Assembly (NCBI RefSeq): GCF_000269865.1
Contig: NZ_AKKV01000023.1
Coordinates: forward strand, 1 to 64,000
Source of the DNA: Fictibacillus macauensis ZFHKF-1
GTDB lineage: Bacteria > Bacillota > Bacilli > Bacillales > Fictibacillaceae
DNA: 64,000 nucleotides
Direction of reading: 5' to 3'
Under the pieces are notes generated by a model, which made no database searches, was not told the DNA's origin, and saw only the letters and a list, made by a program, of their open reading frames with translations. Shown in pieces: positions 33,748 to 41,635 of this stretch (positions within the stretch are counted from its first letter, which is position 1; each line of letters starts with the position of its first letter). Position numbers and translations under genes: made by a program.

Positions 33748-34544
33748 TGTACTATGAACGCGCTCAAGGTGCGCTTCTTTATACATCAGAAAAAAGAACA
33801 GAAGGCAATCTACGGAGTGATCCAAGCTATAAGTTTATCTATGCAATCGATGGAAATATGGCGTATAAGCTACCCACTTTTGACACAACACTTACTACGC
33901 ATCAATTTGTAGTGTTAAATCCTTATGACCGCCACCAGCAGCTTGCTGTGGAGCAAAAGAAATTTTTAATTGAGCTTTCACCTAGCTTTTTTCAAGATGT
34001 AAGCGAGGCTCTTCCCCAAAGAGATCATAGTCTTCAATTTCCTTGGATCGTGCGCAAGCACCTTCCACTTACACAATGGGTAGCGTTTCTCTCTACGATG
34101 TTACACGTATCAAGTGAACAGGAATTTCAGCTATTTCTCGACCATAGCTTTACCCAACTTGCGCTGTTATTGTTACAAACGCAACACCCTGCTCGGGAAA
34201 TAGAAAGTTATCGTCTGTTTCAGCCCCTCATTATGCAGACGATGGAAGCCATGTATGAGGACGCTCAGCATACTTGGACATTGGATGAACTAAGTAGTCT
34301 TATTCATTTAAGTAAATATCAATATGCACACGTTTTTAAGGAATGCAGTGGCATATCTCCCTACTCCTGGCTACAGCTCGCTCGCTTACACCACGCAAAG
34401 CAAGCGTTACTGCATTCTAAAGAAACCATTCTTTCCATCGCCTTGCAAGCAGGTTTTCCCTCTGCAGCTGCTTTTACTCAGCTTTTTAAACGTTTATTTG
34501 GCATGACACCTAGTGTTTTTCGTGCAAACCGAAGCAACAAATAG
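33744..34544 (+). CDS. AraC-family transcriptional regulator
   Basis: 266 aa. N-terminal cupin-like part (VLNPYDRHQQ motif about 54-63), C-terminal double helix-turn-helix (WTLDELSSLIHLSKYQYAHVFKE... FPSAAAFTQLFKRLFGMTPSVFR). Its last 67 bases overlap the convergent MFS gene. It lacks its own ribosome site (see leader ORF). Likely regulates a nearby gene, perhaps the MFS pump. Confidence 0.85.
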   Translation: MMYYERAQGALLYTSEKRTEGNLRSDPSYKFIYAIDGNMAYKLPTFDTTLTTHQFVVLNPYDRHQQLAVEQKKFLIELSPSFFQDVSEALPQRDHSLQFPWIVRKHLPLTQWVAFLSTMLHVSSEQEFQLFLDHSFTQLALLLLQTQHPAREIESYRLFQPLIMQTMEAMYEDAQHTWTLDELSSLIHLSKYQYAHVFKECSGISPYSWLQLARLHHAKQALLHSKETILSIALQAGFPSAAAFTQLFKRLFGMTPSVFRANRSNK

Positions 34545-35707
34545 CCGGTCGTTACGAGCATGATTAGCCCACAACTTTTCATAAGAGTAGCGACCGATAC
34601 GTAATAAGAAAGCCAACCAAACAAAGCAAGAGATGCACTATTTGCGATATACAGGAGCACGGCATTAAAGCTAAAGCCACGGCCAAGCTTGTCTTGTGGC
34701 AGCCATTGCTGCAATAAATAAACACGTGACAATCCTGCGATCGGCACCCCTATAGCGACGATCACTACACACACAATGTAAAATGACGGCTCAGAAACGA
34801 AGCCAAGCAGTACAACCCCACACCCCCATATGAAGGCCCCACTAACATACACAGTCATACTCAGCTTCTTCCATACAAACGGCAATACAATATTAACAGC
34901 AATTACAACCCCGCCATAGATTCCCTCTAACATACTAAACCATTCTTTGGGATGCTTGCTGTGTTCAATGAGCGCCAGTAGTAGGCCGACTTGCCATACC
35001 CACGTGTGTAAAAAGACGACGATGAAGGTCATCGCATATAAAAGAAGCAGCGCTGATTGGTTTTTTAACCATTGTATATACTGAATCAGCCCCTTAAAAA
35101 CACTAAGTAATACTTTATCATTCCTAACACTACCTTTAACAGTGGTCAGTGTAATTTTGCTAATACAAAATGCACTAACGATATAGGAACACGCATCAAC
35201 AAGCAACAAATACACGGTATGGCCCATCGCCAATAGTGCTGTAACAATAAATGGAGAAAGCACTTGAATGCCACGTGTCACACTATCCATTACACTATTA
35301 AGCACCATGCGCTTCTCTTCGCTAGCAATCATCGGAAGCAAGGCACGATGAGCTGGATTGAAAAAGCAGCCTAGCGTTTGCAGAAGAAAGCCAATCAGTA
35401 CTAAATAGCCATACGTTAAGTGACCAAAGCTATACAACACGACAGCGGACGCGACAATAGGCACACGAATGACATCAATTATCACTAGCAGCCTTCTACG
35501 GTCAACAAGATCGGCAACTGCTCCACCAATTAATCCAAAAAAAACATAAGGAAGGGCTTGTGCCAACGCAATAAGTGTCGTATACCATGCCGATTGCGTT
35601 AAATCGTATGCTAAAAATAGAAAGGCTAACCCGGACATTACATCTCCCAAACTCGAGATCGCTTCACCGGCAATATAAAATAGTAGATTTTTTCTTTCTT
35701 TCATCAT
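34478..35707 (-). CDS. MFS transporter (macrolide-efflux-like, MFS_3)
   Basis: 409 aa, 12 hydrophobic segments. Motif GGAVADLVDRRRLL (about 60-73) is the loop 2-3 signature. Similar to MefA/YknX-neighbour-type pumps of the MFS_3 group. GAGGTGAGA precedes ATGATG; 35707 or 35704 are equally possible. It overlaps the AraC gene tail to tail, an antisense arrangement that may limit both. Confidence 0.8.
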   Translation of the reverse strand: MMKERKNLLFYIAGEAISSLGDVMSGLAFLFLAYDLTQSAWYTTLIALAQALPYVFFGLIGGAVADLVDRRRLLVIIDVIRVPIVASAVVLYSFGHLTYGYLVLIGFLLQTLGCFFNPAHRALLPMIASEEKRMVLNSVMDSVTRGIQVLSPFIVTALLAMGHTVYLLLVDACSYIVSAFCISKITLTTVKGSVRNDKVLLSVFKGLIQYIQWLKNQSALLLLYAMTFIVVFLHTWVWQVGLLLALIEHSKHPKEWFSMLEGIYGGVVIAVNIVLPFVWKKLSMTVYVSGAFIWGCGVVLLGFVSEPSFYIVCVVIVAIGVPIAGLSRVYLLQQWLPQDKLGRGFSFNAVLLYIANSASLALFGWLSYYVSVATLMKSCGLIMLVTTGYLLLRFARKTLGVMPNKRLKS

Positions 35708-35781
35708 TCTCACCTCTTTTATAGCGTACAAAAGAAGCGAGAGGTCTTCGATGCTCTTCTTGCTGACTTACTACGCAAGAT

Positions 35782-36666
35782 TTACATCGTCTCTTCAAAC
35801 ATTAAATTGATGGGCGCATCACGAAGTTCTTCTGTTTGCCTTTCAGTAAGAGGAATCTCCTCCGTTACTTCTTCAAACGTTAACGAATCCATCCATACCT
35901 GACCACTTCCACTTAATAAAATACCAAAGGCAATAACCTCACTATCTTCCAATACATCTAATACGATATGACAATGTGTCCACTCTGTCGTTCCCGATAA
36001 CGTACGACCTGCCATATTATCAAACTGTTGCACGACTCCATTCGGTCCATCTATTCTCATCCAGAACCCGCATTCTCCCTCTACCCTTTCTGTTTTTAAA
36101 AACCCTGATAGCTTCATGCGCTTCATTTGATAACGATTTGCCTTGAATTGCTGCATCATTGTCGCAAATTGTGTCGGTGATGATGCTTCAATCGACTTCA
36201 GCGTTCCAGAAGCCTTCCCTTGATGAAACACATACCGATCAATTCCTACTTCATAGTAGCTAGGATGTGACCCTGACAAAATCCACCCTGTTAACAACTG
36301 TTCATTTTTCATCATTACGTCCTCCTTTGCTAGGAACAACTGACCTATTACCCGACGATAGCGTCCCGGCGGTAATTGGTACTGTTTTTTAAATGCTCGC
36401 GTAAATGCCTCTTGTGATTCAAAGGAACACAATAACGCAATTTCCAGAATGCTATAACTCGTACGTAACAATAGTGTTGCCCCATAGGCTAAGCGCCGGA
36501 AGCGAACATATTCTCCGACTGGTACACCAATTTCTTTTTGAAATAGACGGTGAAAATAAAATTTGGAAACATTTACGTGAGTTGATAGCACTGCAAGTGA
36601 TAGAGGAGATTGCAAGTGCTGTTCAATATATGCAATCGCTCGTTGAATTAGGGGATGACTGCTCAT
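35782..36666 (-). CDS. AraC regulator with C-terminal beta-sandwich domain
   Basis: 294 aa. The AraC DNA-binding domain is N-terminal (about 8-105: LSLAVLSTHVNVSKFYFHRLF, FESQEAFTRAFKKQY). The C-terminal part (about 125-280) is strand-rich with FWMRIDGPNG and DSEVIAFGILLSGSGQVWMDSL, reminiscent of carbohydrate-binding jelly rolls. The fused ligand domain is unusual in position. ATG 36666 has GAGGTG upstream. Confidence 0.8.
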   Translation of the reverse strand: MSSHPLIQRAIAYIEQHLQSPLSLAVLSTHVNVSKFYFHRLFQKEIGVPVGEYVRFRRLAYGATLLLRTSYSILEIALLCSFESQEAFTRAFKKQYQLPPGRYRRVIGQLFLAKEDVMMKNEQLLTGWILSGSHPSYYEVGIDRYVFHQGKASGTLKSIEASSPTQFATMMQQFKANRYQMKRMKLSGFLKTERVEGECGFWMRIDGPNGVVQQFDNMAGRTLSGTTEWTHCHIVLDVLEDSEVIAFGILLSGSGQVWMDSLTFEEVTEEIPLTERQTEELRDAPINLMFEETM

Positions 36667-36824
36667 CTTCTCACCTCTTACGTCAAACTGTATCATGTTT
36701 TTCATGCTTATTTTTGATCATCATTGCTTTTTATAGCCGGAGACGCATATTATGAAGATAGTATGAGCACTGTACAGACTTACAATTTTTTACTATTATA
36801 AAGAAGTGAAAGTCTATTATTGAT

Positions 36825-36840
36825 TGTTCCATGTGAAACA
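36825..36840. promoter_or_regulatory. parS-like ParB binding site
   Basis: TGTTCCATGTGAAACA differs from the Bacillus parS consensus TGTTCCACGTGAAACA by one base (central C to T). It is intergenic, 26 bases before yhfC. Known parS sites cluster near the replication origin. Confidence 0.65.
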
Positions 36841-36865
36841 GAATGAAGTGAAAAGGGGGAAGTTT

Positions 36866-37636
36866 ATGGTTAGTCAAAGTGTCATTACCATGATGATTGT
36901 TAGTGGGATTGTAGCTATTCTCGTACCTATAATTCTCGTGATTTTTGGTGTAGTGAAGCTAAAAGTTAAAATGAAACCGGTTACGTTAGGTATTGTTACA
37001 TTTATCGTATTTGCTGTTATTCTTGAGCAAGTAGTACATGCCTTTGTGACGCGGACGAGCGTGTGGGAATACCCCGCCTTTCGCATCCCCTATTCGGCAC
37101 TAATGGCCGGTATTTTTGAAGAAGGTGGACGCTTTTTAGTGATGACTTACTTGCTGAAAAAGTTTCGTGATTGGAAAGATGGTTTTGCCTTCGGATTAGG
37201 ACACGGAGGCATTGAAAGCATCTTAATTCTCGGTTTAAGTAGCTTTTCTAACATCTTTATAGCCTTTCAAATCAACTCTGGTAACTTTGATAAAATGATG
37301 ACGCCGCAAACGAAAGATGCACTCATGATGACAAAAAAAGCGATATTAAATATTACTGTTTTCGACTTATCGCTCGCTTCTATAGAGCGTCTTTGTGCCT
37401 TAGCCCTACAAATAGCGCTGGCGATCTTCGTCATGTACGCGGTGAAAAGCGGTAAGCTTAGCTATTTATTTTATGCGATCGGCATTCATGCACTGTGCGA
37501 CCTGCCTGCTGCCTTCTATCAAACAGGCTATCTATCACTCGTACCCGTTGAAATCATGCTCATTGTGATTGCTGTCGGTTCTGTGTGGTATATTATTAAA
37601 TCAAAAAATACATTTAAAAAGACAAGTTCCTTATAA
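36866..37636 (+). CDS. YhfC-family intramembrane protease-like protein
   Basis: 256 aa with about seven hydrophobic segments. Motifs FEEGGRFL (about 83-90) and GLGHGGIES (about 111-119) match the EExxR and H motifs of YhfC/PrsW glutamic-type intramembrane proteases. ATG 36866 has AAGGGGG upstream; an earlier in-frame ATG overlaps the parS-like site. Substrate unknown. Confidence 0.82.
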   Translation: MVSQSVITMMIVSGIVAILVPIILVIFGVVKLKVKMKPVTLGIVTFIVFAVILEQVVHAFVTRTSVWEYPAFRIPYSALMAGIFEEGGRFLVMTYLLKKFRDWKDGFAFGLGHGGIESILILGLSSFSNIFIAFQINSGNFDKMMTPQTKDALMMTKKAILNITVFDLSLASIERLCALALQIALAIFVMYAVKSGKLSYLFYAIGIHALCDLPAAFYQTGYLSLVPVEIMLIVIAVGSVWYIIKSKNTFKKTSSL

Positions 37637-37654
37637 AGAGGGCTAGTTTATAAA

Positions 37655-37692
37655 CAATGACCACATCTTCGAGTTTGATGATGTGGTCATTG
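37655..37692 (+). terminator. Hairpin after yhfC
   Basis: CAATGACCACAT...ATGTGGTCATTG, 12-bp perfect arms, no long U-run. Confidence 0.6.
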
Positions 37693-37809
37693 ATTTGTGT
37701 ACTTCTTTACATTCACTACCAGGAACGCAAAGCCTCATTCAAAGTATTCAAGAATATATTTTCTATGTAATTTTCCCATAACACTCTCTACTTACAATAC
37801 GATCTGAAG

Positions 37810-37995
37810 TTATTTACTAAACTTACGAAAAAATGAACTTAATTTATATACTATAAATGTAGACAATGGCGTAAATATAAAAAATAAAATTGTGAATAAA
37901 ATTTTGATTCTAAGAGGTTCATTCGTTAAACTCCACACCATAATCATACTTACTGTCAATGCAAAAAACGTGTAGATTATCAGTAATTTTTTCAT
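37810..37995 (-). CDS. Small membrane protein
   Basis: 61 aa, two hydrophobic helices, basic C-terminus (SSFFRKFSK). ATG 37995 with GAGGGA upstream; an in-frame GTG lies 18 bases earlier. Unrecognised. Confidence 0.5.
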   Translation of the reverse strand: MKKLLIIYTFFALTVSMIMVWSLTNEPLRIKILFTILFFIFTPLSTFIVYKLSSFFRKFSK

Positions 37996-38223
37996 TAATT
38001 TCAAATCCCTCACACCCCTTCACTTAGTTAGGCAATAATTAAATAGTGATCGCTTGATGTCTAATAAAAAGTCACCTCTATTACAAAAAACCATATAAAT
38101 CCTTTTAGGTAAATGGGGAAAAAGTTTTACAAGTGCCAGGAAATTAGTTTGCGTGTACGAGAAGCTAATACATCATAATTAGTAATATATTCACAATTAT
38201 GAAAACATAACCTTTAGTACCTG

Positions 38224-38289
38224 TGCTAAAATCCCCCCATCTTATTTACCCTTTTTTAGGTAAACATTCAATTTTTAGCACTTTATGAT
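38224..38289 (+). promoter_or_regulatory. Promoter region of DUF4064 gene 1
   Basis: Extended -10 TGCTAAAAT (38224-38232) and a second TATGAT (38284-38289), both conserved in the copy at 39151-39217. The rest of 38014-38220 shows no gene. Confidence 0.5.
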
Positions 38290-38370
38290 AGTGTAGAAGT
38301 ATGAGTTATTTTTTTAAAAAGGAGGATATATACTAAACCGTACTTCATTAAAAAATAAAGGAGAGTATGT

Positions 38371-38757
38371 ATGAAACATAAAGCGGAATTTATTTTATCT
38401 ATTATTAATACGGTTTTATCAGGAATTGGATTTCTAGTTCTTCTCTTATTTATCTTCATTCTAAATAACCCAGAATTTATAAAAGCACTAGAAATAGACT
38501 CTGCGGAATTTGCACAAGTGGGGTTTCTTTATTTTTCTATATTAATCTTAATTCTTAGCATTATTAGCTTAATTGGCATATTTGTCTACAAAAAAGGCAA
38601 GAGTGTAACAGCTATTAGTATTGTCAGCATTGTTTTTGGTGGGCTCTTCCTTTTAATTTCATTTGGGTATTCTTTTCTCCCATCAGCAATGTTAATCACT
38701 ACAGGTATTCTAGGTCTCGTTCGCCGTAACAAAGCATCTGTTACATTTGAACAATAG
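38371..38757 (+). CDS. DUF4064 membrane protein 1
   Basis: 128 aa with four hydrophobic segments. N-terminal MKHKAEFILSIINT and C-terminal TGILGLVRRNK are family features. AAAGGAG lies before the ATG. One of three tandem paralogues; most similar to copy 3 (39863-40249). Function unknown. Confidence 0.8.
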   Translation: MKHKAEFILSIINTVLSGIGFLVLLLFIFILNNPEFIKALEIDSAEFAQVGFLYFSILILILSIISLIGIFVYKKGKSVTAISIVSIVFGGLFLLISFGYSFLPSAMLITTGILGLVRRNKASVTFEQ

Positions 38758-39120
38758 TCATCACTTTATTCTGACAATCGCTCGGGCATCAAACGATGTA
38801 AGTTTACGAATGAAACTAGTATGCCTCTTTGTTCATTCTAGTTGGTGACCGAGCCTCTCTTGATCATTTCAGTGTTTTGCTAAAAAGAATCATTATCGTT
38901 TGCCCTTCAACTAAAAGGAATTCCTTATAAAGAATTCACCCGCAAAACTGAAACAAACGGTCAAGGAATTGGCTATCCCACCCCACAGTGCGACATCTAA
39001 CGCTGTGTTCAATCAGTTTTATGGTGAAACCTTGCGTCATGCCCTCCTGGTAATGACAGGAAGCAAAAAACGATTCGATTTTTTCCATTGATTATCACAC
39101 CCTAATTAGTAAAATATTAA
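38758..39120. other. Intergenic, possible decayed coding traces
   Basis: A 12-bp palindrome AAGGAATTCCTT sits near 38929. Two overlapping open frames (38920-39000 and 38950-39090) have no start or ribosome site and match nothing I recognise. Possibly a remnant of a lost gene. Confidence 0.3.
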
Positions 39121-39150
39121 CAATTAAAGCATGTTTGCTTCAACGTTCTA

Positions 39151-39217
39151 TGCTAAAATCACCCCTTCCTTTTTCCCCTTTTTTCAGGAGAACAATCAAT
39201 TTTTTGTACTTTATGAT
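39151..39217 (+). promoter_or_regulatory. Promoter region of DUF4064 gene 2
   Basis: TGCTAAAAT (39151-39159) and ACTTTATGATAGTGT (39208-39222), counterparts of the elements before DUF4064 gene 1. Confidence 0.5.
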
Positions 39218-39258
39218 AGTGTGAAAACAGGAGTAAATTTTTATAAAAAGGGGGATAT

Positions 39259-39393
39259 ATGGAAATGACGAGGAAGCTTAAAGCAACTAGTGGAGAAAAG
39301 GTCACACAAGTTGAGACAGTAATGGCAGAACTCGTTCTCAGTTGTTTGCCCGTAAACAGCGCGAAAAAGATAGCAAGTTGCAGCATACAATGA
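39259..39393 (+). CDS. Possible 44-aa small ORF
   Basis: AAAAAGGGGG lies before ATG 39259; the ORF starts MEMTRKLKATSGEKVTQVE and ends in a Cys/Ser/Lys-rich tail. The matching place upstream of DUF4064 gene 1 has no ORF, so it may be incidental. Confidence 0.3.
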   Translation: MEMTRKLKATSGEKVTQVETVMAELVLSCLPVNSAKKIASCSIQ

Positions 39394-39413
39394 TTTAAAG
39401 TAGGAGGAATGGC

Positions 39414-39827
39414 ATGAAATTCAAAGTAGAATTTATTCTTTCCATCATTGGCACTGTTTTATTTGGGTTACTATCATTAGGATCGATTGCTTTTGTTTCT
39501 TTATTTCGATTATTCCTACATAACGAAATGGACAATCGTTCCTTTAAAACCCCAGAGGATGCTCAACGATTTGATATTGCCAGTCAAACGTTTTTATCGT
39601 TAGTGGTGGTTAGCATAATCGCGACCATCATTGGCATTGTATTATGTGTGATGTTAAAAAAAGAAAAAGGAATTATGGCTAGTAGTATCGTGGCCATTGT
39701 CATCTCTGGTATTTCATTACTATGGCTCATTTCAGTCATTCCAGCCGCACTATTACTCATTGCTAGTATCATGGCACTTTCTCGTAGAAATAAACAAAGT
39801 GACGCGAGGATAGAAGAATCTTTTTAA
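39414..39827 (+). CDS. DUF4064 membrane protein 2
   Basis: 137 aa, four hydrophobic segments; N-terminal MKFKVEFILSIIGTVLFG. AGGAGG before the ATG. More diverged than copies 1 and 3 and with a longer first loop. It is followed by copy 3 after 35 bases, so these two are cotranscribed. Confidence 0.8.
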   Translation: MKFKVEFILSIIGTVLFGLLSLGSIAFVSLFRLFLHNEMDNRSFKTPEDAQRFDIASQTFLSLVVVSIIATIIGIVLCVMLKKEKGIMASSIVAIVISGISLLWLISVIPAALLLIASIMALSRRNKQSDARIEESF

Positions 39828-39862
39828 CGAATGATTTTTAAAAAAAGTAGAGGAGCTTACCT

Positions 39863-40249
39863 ATGAAACATAAAGCGGAATTTATTTTATCAATTATTAA
39901 TGCATCACTATCTGCATTAGGTTTTATCGTTCTGATCTTTACTAGTGTGTTATATAATAATCCTCAGATTAAGGCTCAAGTGGATGCTAACACAGCACAA
40001 GGTGTTCAAAATGCAATTATCATTTCTTCCTTATTTATTCTTATCATTTGTATCCTTAGTTTCATTAGTATTTTTATTTATAGAAAAGGAAAGAACGTTA
40101 CCGCAATCAGTATTATTTCCATTGTTGTAGGCGCCATTACAATCATACTAACTCAGTTCTTATCCATTATTCTATCTGCCATGCTAATTGTAACAGGCAT
40201 TCTAGGTCTCGTTCGTCGCAAAAAAGTACCAGTGACGTTTGAACAATAA
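39863..40249 (+). CDS. DUF4064 membrane protein 3
   Basis: 128 aa. Begins MKHKAEFILSIINASLS and ends VTGILGLVRRKKVPVTFEQ, nearly the same ends as copy 1. GAGGAG before ATG. The first and last transmembrane parts are conserved and the middle varies. Confidence 0.8.
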   Translation: MKHKAEFILSIINASLSALGFIVLIFTSVLYNNPQIKAQVDANTAQGVQNAIIISSLFILIICILSFISIFIYRKGKNVTAISIISIVVGAITIILTQFLSIILSAMLIVTGILGLVRRKKVPVTFEQ

Positions 40250-40305
40250 TATGTACAAAGTGGAACGATTGTTAACAGAACGAACTCTATTTAATTAATA
40301 ATATT

Positions 40306-40486
40306 ATGCAAGCCATTATACTCGTTTTGTGTATCTTTATCCTTAAAGATTTAAAAAGCAAAACAAATAGTCGCAGCAGTTGCCTTTTTACTCATCAAGT
40401 ACCTTGGTTTCGTCTTTTTTGGAGTTGGTTTAATGGTCCGCAGCAAACACAAACAACATCAAAAACACCTCACTCAAGCTATGTAA
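40306..40486 (+). pseudogene. Possible frameshifted small membrane protein
   Basis: A frame from ATG 40306 encodes MQAIILVLCIFILKDLKSK. The adjacent frame from about 40359 continues KQIVAAVAFLLIKYLGFVFF to a stop at 40486. The two hydrophobic halves look like one small protein split by a frameshift. No ribosome site is seen. Confidence 0.3.
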
Positions 40487-40491
40487 AATAA

Positions 40492-40527
40492 AAGAAGAAA
40501 CCTTAATCCCGTAGGTTTCTTCTTTTT
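40492..40527 (+). terminator. Terminator
   Basis: AAGAAGAAACCT...AGGTTTCTTCTTTTTC. Confidence 0.85.
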
Positions 40528-40576
40528 CACTTCATAAAAAAAAACTTAAACAACCGTTTAGGCTTCACTCCCCAAA

Positions 40577-40978
40577 TTAGGAAGGTGAATATGCTTTTTT
40601 TCGAATAAAGTAAAAAGATAAGGAGCTAATAATTCCAACAATGATCATCAGGACAAGACTTGGCCAATCCATCTGTTCTGGAGCTTCGTGACCTGAAAGT
40701 AACATTGTCAACATGACTCCAAATAATAAACCGAGCATCGCCATGTACAGAAGTTGTTGAAAAATGCGGAGTTCACGGCCTTGGGCACGTCTTAGTGCAC
40801 TTTCAGCAAGGACACAACCGACAACATGAACAGGTAAGCTATACATCATATAGGAACAGAAATAATGAATCTGTCCATTATCTTTTAGAACCGTTGCTGG
40901 ATTAATAAGTAGAATGAGTGAAATACATAAAAAGGCTAGAATAGATGTAAGAAAAGCTATAATGATGAATCGATTCAT
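40577..40978 (-). CDS. Membrane protein, DUF3021-like
   Basis: 133 aa with four hydrophobic segments and a charged AESALRRAQGRELRIFQQ loop. Size and topology resemble DUF3021 proteins that accompany LytTR regulators, but no regulator is adjacent. AAAGGAG before the ATG. Confidence 0.55.
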   Translation of the reverse strand: MNRFIIIAFLTSILAFLCISLILLINPATVLKDNGQIHYFCSYMMYSLPVHVVGCVLAESALRRAQGRELRIFQQLLYMAMLGLLFGVMLTMLLSGHEAPEQMDWPSLVLMIIVGIISSLSFYFIRKKAYSPS

Positions 40979-41245
40979 GTAATGTTCTCCTTTTTTGAAA
41001 TGACGGAGGTCCTAGTCTACATCGCTTCCTCCTATTCAAAAAGACAGTATAACACTTCACAGTGGTAAATTTTCACTTTCTGAAAAAAACGGAATCATCG
41101 TACTAGATAAATGCTAGATTATGTCTATAAATAGGACCAAAACCCTCCAATCTCCATCTAAAAAATACAAATTCACGGTAGGATAGTAAGAAACTCTTGT
41201 GGTTTTTATCCTATGACAATAGTCCCGAAAAGTAAATAGACAATC

Positions 41246-41283
41246 AAAAAGCGGGACCCCCTAAATAGGAGATCCCGTTTGTT
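41246..41283 (-). terminator. Terminator
   Basis: Stem GCGGGACCCCC / GGAGATCCCGTTT with T-run on the minus strand. Confidence 0.75.
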
Positions 41284-41284
41284 T

Positions 41285-41509
41285 TTAGTTTTTTACCATG
41301 TCTTCTTTTTTTGTGACTGTTTGCTCTTGATCTTGCCATTTACGTGCTTCTTCTCTTGCCATCCGTATGACTTCTTCTTGATCGATTTCCAGTGGCTCAG
41401 CATCAACGATTGCTTCTTGCTTCTTCTTTTTTCGCTTAGAAGCGGCAATCCCTATAACGAGAGCGGGTACGATGATGGCAGTTCCTTTCATCAATTTCCA
41501 AACATTCAT
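41285..41509 (-). CDS. Small membrane-anchored protein
   Basis: 74 aa. One N-terminal hydrophobic helix (about 8-24), then SKRKKKK and an acidic, helical tail. AAAGGATGG before the ATG. Unrecognised; topology predicts a cytosolic tail. Confidence 0.55.
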   Translation of the reverse strand: MNVWKLMKGTAIIVPALVIGIAASKRKKKKQEAIVDAEPLEIDQEEVIRMAREEARKWQDQEQTVTKKEDMVKN

Positions 41510-41635
41510 GACAGCTCATCCATCCTTTCTATACGTGGACATCTATCCAAGATATTACAAAAAGTATAGCGGATGTTTGGCAAAAAGGAAAGCTTCATCC
41601 ATTGGAAACTCTATACCAAATTTAGATCAACACTA

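Noticed and set aside
38920-39090. Open frames in the DUF4064 intergenic stretch
   Set aside because: No starts or ribosome sites and no recognised family; recorded only as possible decayed coding sequence.
41279-41569. 96-aa Phe/Cys-rich plus-strand ORF
   Set aside because: Shadow of the minus-strand 74-aa gene, which has a good ribosome site and sensible composition.
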